Assembly: GCF_030142045.1 (NCBI RefSeq)
Contig: NZ_CP126242.1
Coordinates: 1,178,001-1,242,000 of the forward strand
Direction of reading: 5' to 3'
Length of the DNA: 64,000 bases
Source: Arthrobacter sp. zg-Y919
GTDB taxonomy: Bacteria > Actinomycetota > Actinomycetes > Actinomycetales > Micrococcaceae
The translations under genes and the position numbers were made by a program. This document shows, piece after piece, positions 60,359 through 64,000 of this stretch (position 1 is the first letter of the stretch; every line of letters begins with the position of its first letter). A model generated the notes under the pieces. The model did no database searches. It saw only the letters and a program-made list of their open reading frames with translations, and had not been told where the DNA came from.

Positions 60359-60829
60359 ATGCGCGTCCACATTGCCACCGACCATGCAGGCATGGACCTG
60401 AGCTCCCACCTCATTGCCCATCTGGCGGGCAAGGGGTACGACGTCGTCGACCACGGTCCGCGGAAATACGATGCGGAAGACGATTACCCGGCGTTCTGCA
60501 TTGACGCCGCCGAGGCAGTGGTCCGGGACCAGGAAGCCGGCACCGCAGCCCTGGGAATCGTGCTGGGAGGATCAGGCAACGGCGAGCAGATCGCCGCCAA
60601 CAAGGTCCGCGGCGTCCGCGCGGCATTGGCCTGGAACCTGGAAACAGCCAGGCTCGCCCGGCAGCACAACGATGCGAACATCGTGGCTGTCGGCGGCCGG
60701 CAGCACACCGTCGAGGAAGCCACGGAAATCATCGAGGCCTTCCTTGCCGAACCCTTCAGCGACGCCGAACGCCACGTCCGCCGGATTGGGCAGATTGCAC
60801 GGTACGAAGCCACCGGTTCAACTCTCTGA
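60359..60829 (+). CDS. rpiB: ribose-5-phosphate isomerase B
   Basis: A 156-residue RpiB, interconverting ribose and ribulose 5-phosphate in the pentose phosphate pathway. Typical sequence: RVHIATDHAGMDLSSHLIAHLAGKGYDVVDHG, YPAFCIDAAEAV, and LGIVLGGSGNGEQIAANKVRGVRAALAWN with the GGSGNGE anion loop, then RQHNDANIVAVGGR. The Ser in GGSGNG fits the mycobacterial type. ATG 60359 gives the family N-terminus. Its stop overlaps the ATG of the glycosylase gene (TGATG). Confidence 0.95.
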   Translation: MRVHIATDHAGMDLSSHLIAHLAGKGYDVVDHGPRKYDAEDDYPAFCIDAAEAVVRDQEAGTAALGIVLGGSGNGEQIAANKVRGVRAALAWNLETARLARQHNDANIVAVGGRQHTVEEATEIIEAFLAEPFSDAERHVRRIGQIARYEATGSTL

Positions 60830-61734
60830 TGCCCGAGGGCCACTCCATACACCGCCTGGCCCGGCAGTTCTCCTCCGTATTCGGCGGGTCCAGGCTCGCG
60901 GTCAGCAGTCCGCAGGGCCGGTTCGCCGCAGGTGCCGCGCAGCTGGACGGCCACGTGCTCGAGGGCGCGTCCGCCACGGGGAAGCAGCTGTTCCTGCACT
61001 TCGACAACGATCTGTATCTGCGTATCCACCTCGGCCTGTACGGTGCCTTTGATTTCGGCGGAGATGAAACGTTCGCCGGTGCCTCCAGCATCGGTGCGCC
61101 CAGACGGGTGGGGGAGCGCGAGACAGCAGGGGACGACGGCGCGGGATACGCCGGGCCGCCCGAGCCAAAGGGGGCCGTGCGGGTCCGGTTGGTCTCCGAC
61201 CACGGCTGGGCGGATCTACGCGGCCCCACCGCCTGTGAGGTGGTGACGGAAGCCGAGCGCAGCAAGGTGCTGGCACGGCTGGGGCCGGACCCACTGGCGG
61301 ACGGAGCCGACGGCACCGCTGGAGCCGAGCGGGCGGCCGAATTCACCCGCCGGCTGTGCAGCAAGGGCTCGCCGATTGGCCTGCTCCTGATGAACCAGGA
61401 GGTGTTGGCCGGAGTGGGCAATGTCTACCGTGCCGAAGTCCTCTTCCGTGCCGGGATTTCCCCGTGGCGGCTGGGGCGGAGCGTCAACGGGGACGAAGCG
61501 CGGGAGCTGTGGAACGACGTCGTCCGGCTGATGAACGACGGCGTGCGGCAGGGCAGGATCATCACCACCCTTCCCGGGGACCGGGAAGACGCCGGCGAAC
61601 CTGTTCCGGTGTCCGAAGCCCACTATGTCTACCAACGCACGGGGCTGCCGTGCCGGCGGTGCGGAACGCCGGTGTCTGGAACCGAGATGGGTGCGCGGAA
61701 ACTGTACTGGTGCCCGTCCTGCCAGGCGGACTGA
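60829..61734 (+). CDS. Fpg/Nei-family DNA glycosylase (endonuclease VIII type)
   Basis: A 301-residue DNA glycosylase/AP lyase that removes oxidised bases. The catalytic N-terminus is PEGHSIHRL (Pro2, Glu3). The helix-two-turn-helix region reads LMNQEVLAGVGNVYRAEVLFRAGISPWR, and the C-terminal zinc finger CRRCGTPVSGTEMGARKLYWCPSCQ is complete. A Gly/Asp-rich insertion near residues 85-110 lies between the sheets of the first domain. It overlaps rpiB by one base. The arrangement rpiB then Nei is common in actinobacteria. Confidence 0.93.
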   Translation: MPEGHSIHRLARQFSSVFGGSRLAVSSPQGRFAAGAAQLDGHVLEGASATGKQLFLHFDNDLYLRIHLGLYGAFDFGGDETFAGASSIGAPRRVGERETAGDDGAGYAGPPEPKGAVRVRLVSDHGWADLRGPTACEVVTEAERSKVLARLGPDPLADGADGTAGAERAAEFTRRLCSKGSPIGLLLMNQEVLAGVGNVYRAEVLFRAGISPWRLGRSVNGDEARELWNDVVRLMNDGVRQGRIITTLPGDREDAGEPVPVSEAHYVYQRTGLPCRRCGTPVSGTEMGARKLYWCPSCQAD

Positions 61735-61806
61735 CCAACCGGCCGGCACCGGGGGACCGGCACCCGCGGCAAGGCGCCGTGCGCCCCGGTGCACCCCGGC
61801 AAACGC

Positions 61807-61839
61807 AGAAGGGCCTTCCGCACAGCGGAAGGCCCTTCT
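61807..61839. terminator. bidirectional terminator between nei-type gene and tRNA-Gly
   Basis: AGAAGGGCCTTCCGC (61807-61821) pairs with GCGGAAGGCCCTTCT (61825-61839), loop ACA. It serves the glycosylase gene and the convergent tRNA-Gly. Confidence 0.85.
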
Positions 61840-61843
61840 AAGG

Positions 61844-61917
61844 TGGAGGGGATGACGGGAATCGAACCCGCGTAATCAGTTTGGAAGACTGAGGCTCTAC
61901 CATTGAGCTACATCCCC
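61844..61917 (-). tRNA. tRNA-Gly (anticodon TCC)
   Basis: Acceptor GGGGATG/CATCCCC, anticodon stem TCAGT/ACTGA with loop CTTCCAA (anticodon at 61883-61885), T-loop TTCGATT, CCA encoded at the 3' end (61844-61846). Confidence 0.96.
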
Positions 61918-62067
61918 GGCGCCGTAAGGCAGGTTTTACCTTAGCACGCGACAACCGGCCGTGAATAATCGGCCAGCATCCGGTTCCCTGCCGGGTGTGG
62001 AATCCGTCCCGGAGCGCGGAAATTCGTCATACCCGCTTCAGGGCAGGTAGGCTGTCAGGTGCACTGA

Positions 62068-62141
62068 CGGGGTGTAGCTCAGCTTGGAAGAGCGCCTGCT
62101 TTGGGAGCAGGAAGTCGCAGGTTCAAATCCTGTCACCCCGA
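62068..62141 (+). tRNA. tRNA-Pro (anticodon TGG)
   Basis: Acceptor CGGGGTG/CACCCCG, anticodon stem CCTGC/GCAGG with loop TTTGGGA (anticodon at 62102-62104), T-loop TTCAAAT. CCA is not encoded. It lies 54 bases before the tig start. Confidence 0.96.
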
Positions 62142-62195
62142 CTCTGTATAACCATGGTGCAGACCAATCCCAGAACCCTCAGGAGAACTTACGCT

Positions 62196-63548
62196 GTGAA
62201 GAGCGCCGTAGAAAACCTCACACCCACGCGGGTAAAGCTCAACGTCGAAGTTCCGTTCGAGGAACTGAAGCCGAGCATCGAAGAGGCCTACAAGACCATC
62301 GCCACTCAGGTGCAGGTCCCGGGCTTCCGCAAGGGCAAGGTTCCCAACCGCCTCATCGATCAGCGCGTTGGCCGCGGCTACGTTCTCGAGACGGCGATCA
62401 ACGACGGACTGAATGGCTTCTACGCGGAGGCCGTCCAGGAAACCGGTATCAGCCCCATGAGCCGGCCCGAAGTTGAGATCACCGAAGTGCCGGACCCGGC
62501 CACCGACGAAGGCCAGCTGGTCTTCACTGTCGAGCTTGACGTCCGCCCCGAGATCGAGCTGCCGGACTACGCCGGCCTCGAGGTCACCGTTGAGCCGGCC
62601 GAGGCGTCCGACGAGGACGTCGTCAAGGCCCTGGACGAACTGCGCAGCCGCTTCGGCACGCTGAAGTCCGTGGACCGTCCGGCAGCTGCCGATGACTTCC
62701 TGACCATGGACCTGGTTGCCAAGGTTGACGGCGAAGAGGTCGACTCGGCCGCAGACCTGTCCTACCAGGTAGGCGCCGGCACCATGCTTGAGGGCATGGA
62801 CGAGGCCGTCACCGGTCTGAGCAACGGTGAATCCGCCACCTTCAACACCAAGCTGGCAGGCGGCGAGCACGCCGGCGCCGACGCCGTGGTGACCGTGACG
62901 GTCAAGGCTGTCAAGGAGCGCGAGCTCCCCGAAGCCAACGACGACTTCGCCCAGCTGGCAAGCGAGTTCGACACCATTGCCGAACTGCGTGAAGACCTCA
63001 CCAAGCGGGCCGCTGAGTCCAAGCTGATGGAGCAGGGCGTCGAGGCCCGCGACAAGGTCCTGGAGAAGCTGCTCGAGCTCGTTGAGGTTCCGGTTCCGGA
63101 ATCCGTTATTGAAGAGCAGATCGAACAGCACTTCAACTCCGAGAGCGCCCAGACCTCCGGTCCGGACCACGACACCGAAGAGCACCGCGCCGAGGTCCGT
63201 GCCAACACGGAAGCCGCCTTCAAGAACGAGATCATTCTTGACGCCGTAGCCGAGAAGGAAGAAGTAGGGGTCAACCAGAACGAACTGATCGACTACATCG
63301 TTTCATCCGCCTCGCAGTACGGCATGGATCCGAACCAGTTCGCCCAGCTGATCGACCAGAGCGGCCAGGTTCCGATGATGGTCGGCGAAGTCCGCCGCCG
63401 CAAGGCGCTGGCCAAGGTCCTCGAGCTGGCCAAGGTCACCGACACCAACGGTGCCGAGATTGACCTGACCGAATTCGTCCGGCCCGCCGGCGAAGAGGCC
63501 GAGGCAGTAGAAGCAGACACCGAAGATCAGAACGAAGACAAGGCCTAG
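62196..63548 (+). CDS. tig: trigger factor
   Basis: A 450-residue ribosome-bound chaperone and prolyl isomerase. The N-terminal ribosome-binding domain has [22 protein letters not shown] with the GFRxGKxP signature at about residue 45. The FKBP-type domain (about 150-245) includes [19 protein letters not shown] and [19 protein letters not shown]. The C-terminal helical arms follow, ending in an acidic tail. GTG 62196 has AGGAGAA nine bases upstream. The tig-clpP order is standard in actinobacteria; a hairpin separates the two. Confidence 0.95.
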   Translation: MKSAVENLTPTRVKLNVEVPFEELKPSIEEAYKTIATQVQVPGFRKGKVPNRLIDQRVGRGYVLETAINDGLNGFYAEAVQETGISPMSRPEVEITEVPDPATDEGQLVFTVELDVRPEIELPDYAGLEVTVEPAEASDEDVVKALDELRSRFGTLKSVDRPAAADDFLTMDLVAKVDGEEVDSAADLSYQVGAGTMLEGMDEAVTGLSNGESATFNTKLAGGEHAGADAVVTVTVKAVKERELPEANDDFAQLASEFDTIAELREDLTKRAAESKLMEQGVEARDKVLEKLLELVEVPVPESVIEEQIEQHFNSESAQTSGPDHDTEEHRAEVRANTEAAFKNEIILDAVAEKEEVGVNQNELIDYIVSSASQYGMDPNQFAQLIDQSGQVPMMVGEVRRRKALAKVLELAKVTDTNGAEIDLTEFVRPAGEEAEAVEADTEDQNEDKA

Positions 63549-63576
63549 CCTGTCCGGTTCTCCCCGGAGAGCCACT

Positions 63577-63606
63577 GTGCCGCCGTCCCTCCGGGCCGGC
63601 GGCACA
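63577..63606 (+). terminator. hairpin after tig
   Basis: TGTGCCGCCG pairs with CGGCGGCACA around a ten-base loop. Only GTTT follows at a distance, so termination may be partial. Confidence 0.55.
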
Positions 63607-63667
63607 GCTGTTTAAGCGGGGTTTTCCCCGGTGGGCCGTGCCGCACACCGATGTGACGCGCATCGTG

Positions 63668-63681
63668 CGCCGTCAGCGAAC
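63668..63681. promoter_or_regulatory. possible ClgR-type operator upstream of clpP
   Basis: CGCCGTCAGCGAAC fits the core and right half of the ClgR operator pattern known from actinobacterial clpP promoters (CGC, spacer, GCGAAC) but the left flank does not match. Another GCGAAA follows at 63687. ClgR controls clpP genes in Corynebacterium and Streptomyces. Confidence 0.3.
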
Positions 63682-63800
63682 AGCCAGCGAAACGGCAGCA
63701 GGGGACAGCCGCAACAGGCTAGTGTCCTAGAAGAGACAAACGGCAGGAGCCGCTGGCACGGCCAGCACCCGTTCCTGCCAGAGCGAGAGGTCACTCAGTA

Positions 63801-64000
63801 TGGCAACTGCACCGAACACACCCACCATGGCAACGGTGGACCCGGCCGGCCGGGACGACTACATCTACAACCGCCTGCTCAAAGAGCGGATCATCTGGTT
63901 GGGCTCGGAAGTCCGGGACGAGAATGCCAACGCGATCTGCTCCCAGCTTCTGCTGCTTTCCGCGGAAGACCCTGAGAAGGACATCTACCTTTACATCAAC
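63801..64000 (+). CDS. clpP: ATP-dependent Clp protease proteolytic subunit, 5' part only
   Basis: The first 66 residues of a ClpP, cut by the end of the window. [48 protein letters not shown] is the standard first helix and strand of the fold; the catalytic Ser, His and Asp lie beyond the window. The position directly after tig and the sequence suggest the first of two tandem clpP genes, as in most actinobacteria. ATG 63801 is used; an internal Met at residue 10 is an alternative. Confidence 0.93.

Larger units (their letters stand above)
63549..63800. other. tig-clpP intergenic region
   Basis: 252 bases holding a hairpin (TGTGCCGCCG at 63577-63586 with CGGCGGCACA at 63597-63606), a candidate ClgR-like site, and the clpP leader with GAGAGG before the start. 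I see no gene. Confidence 0.5.

Overview
The window is a stretch of high-GC actinobacterial chromosome. Gene content and order point to the Micrococcaceae, most likely Arthrobacter or a close relative: a fabD-fabH-acpP-fabF fatty-acid synthase operon next to a PucR-type regulator, a homodimeric AceE beside DUF3052 and AhpE genes, a Nif3 / zinc-ribbon / RNase HI trio, DUF3145, an MptB mannosyltransferase and a class A RNase P RNA. GTG and TTG starts and short stop/start overlaps are common. I see no transposon, prophage, plasmid origin or CRISPR array. The window begins between genes and ends inside clpP. Assignment is by inspection of the sequence and family knowledge; no database search was run.

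1-8.7 kb: a frameshifted short-chain dehydrogenase, a lineage protein of unknown function, then the DNA-uptake and processing group yraN, comM, dprA, an alkyltransferase-like gene, xerC, and DUF3145. A reversed membrane-protein gene splits yraN from comM. The alkyltransferase-like protein has Thr where the family has its catalytic Cys.

8.7-18.9 kb (mostly minus strand): fabF, acpP, fabH, fabD and the PucR-family regulator, followed by a fused AccD/AccA-type carboxyltransferase, a CaiB/BaiF CoA-transferase, a MatC/SLC13-type permease, and a divergent GntR/FadR regulator. The last four look like a dicarboxylate (possibly malonate) uptake and activation unit placed directly beside fatty-acid synthesis. 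A palindrome, TTGTAG-N5-CTACAA, and an imperfect copy of it lie upstream of fabD and of the regulator.

19-30 kb: aceE, a coupled DUF3052-ahpE-sirtuin run, tRNA-Val, a lipoprotein serine hydrolase, gnd, cysK-cysE and msrA. 28.9-38.8 kb: Nif3, a zinc-ribbon-like coiled coil, an unusual RNase HI fused to a VOC/glyoxalase domain, yaaA, rnpB, an MFS transporter, a long GapB-type GAPDH, def, an acyl-CoA dehydrogenase, tRNA-His and orn.

39-48.5 kb: envelope functions: mptB and a convergent GT87 glycosyltransferase, DUF3224, then a five-gene minus-strand operon (DUF4397 surface protein, class F sortase, ECF sigma factor, anti-sigma factor, M50B metalloprotease). tRNA-Arg, a second SSB and a small lipoprotein follow.

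48.5-64 kb: ettA, two thioesterases, a truncated haemoglobin overlapping an MscS-type channel gene, an OsmC protein, pepN, a very large secreted metzincin-type protease with about eleven LGFP repeats, rpiB, an Nei/Fpg glycosylase, tRNA-Gly, tRNA-Pro, tig and the start of clpP.

The strongest leads are the RNase HI-VOC fusion, the LGFP-repeat metzincin, the sortase/sigma/anti-sigma/M50 operon with a sortase that appears to lack its catalytic Arg, the Cys-less alkyltransferase homologue, the carboxyltransferase/CoA-transferase/MatC unit, and the paired palindromes in the fatty-acid synthase region.
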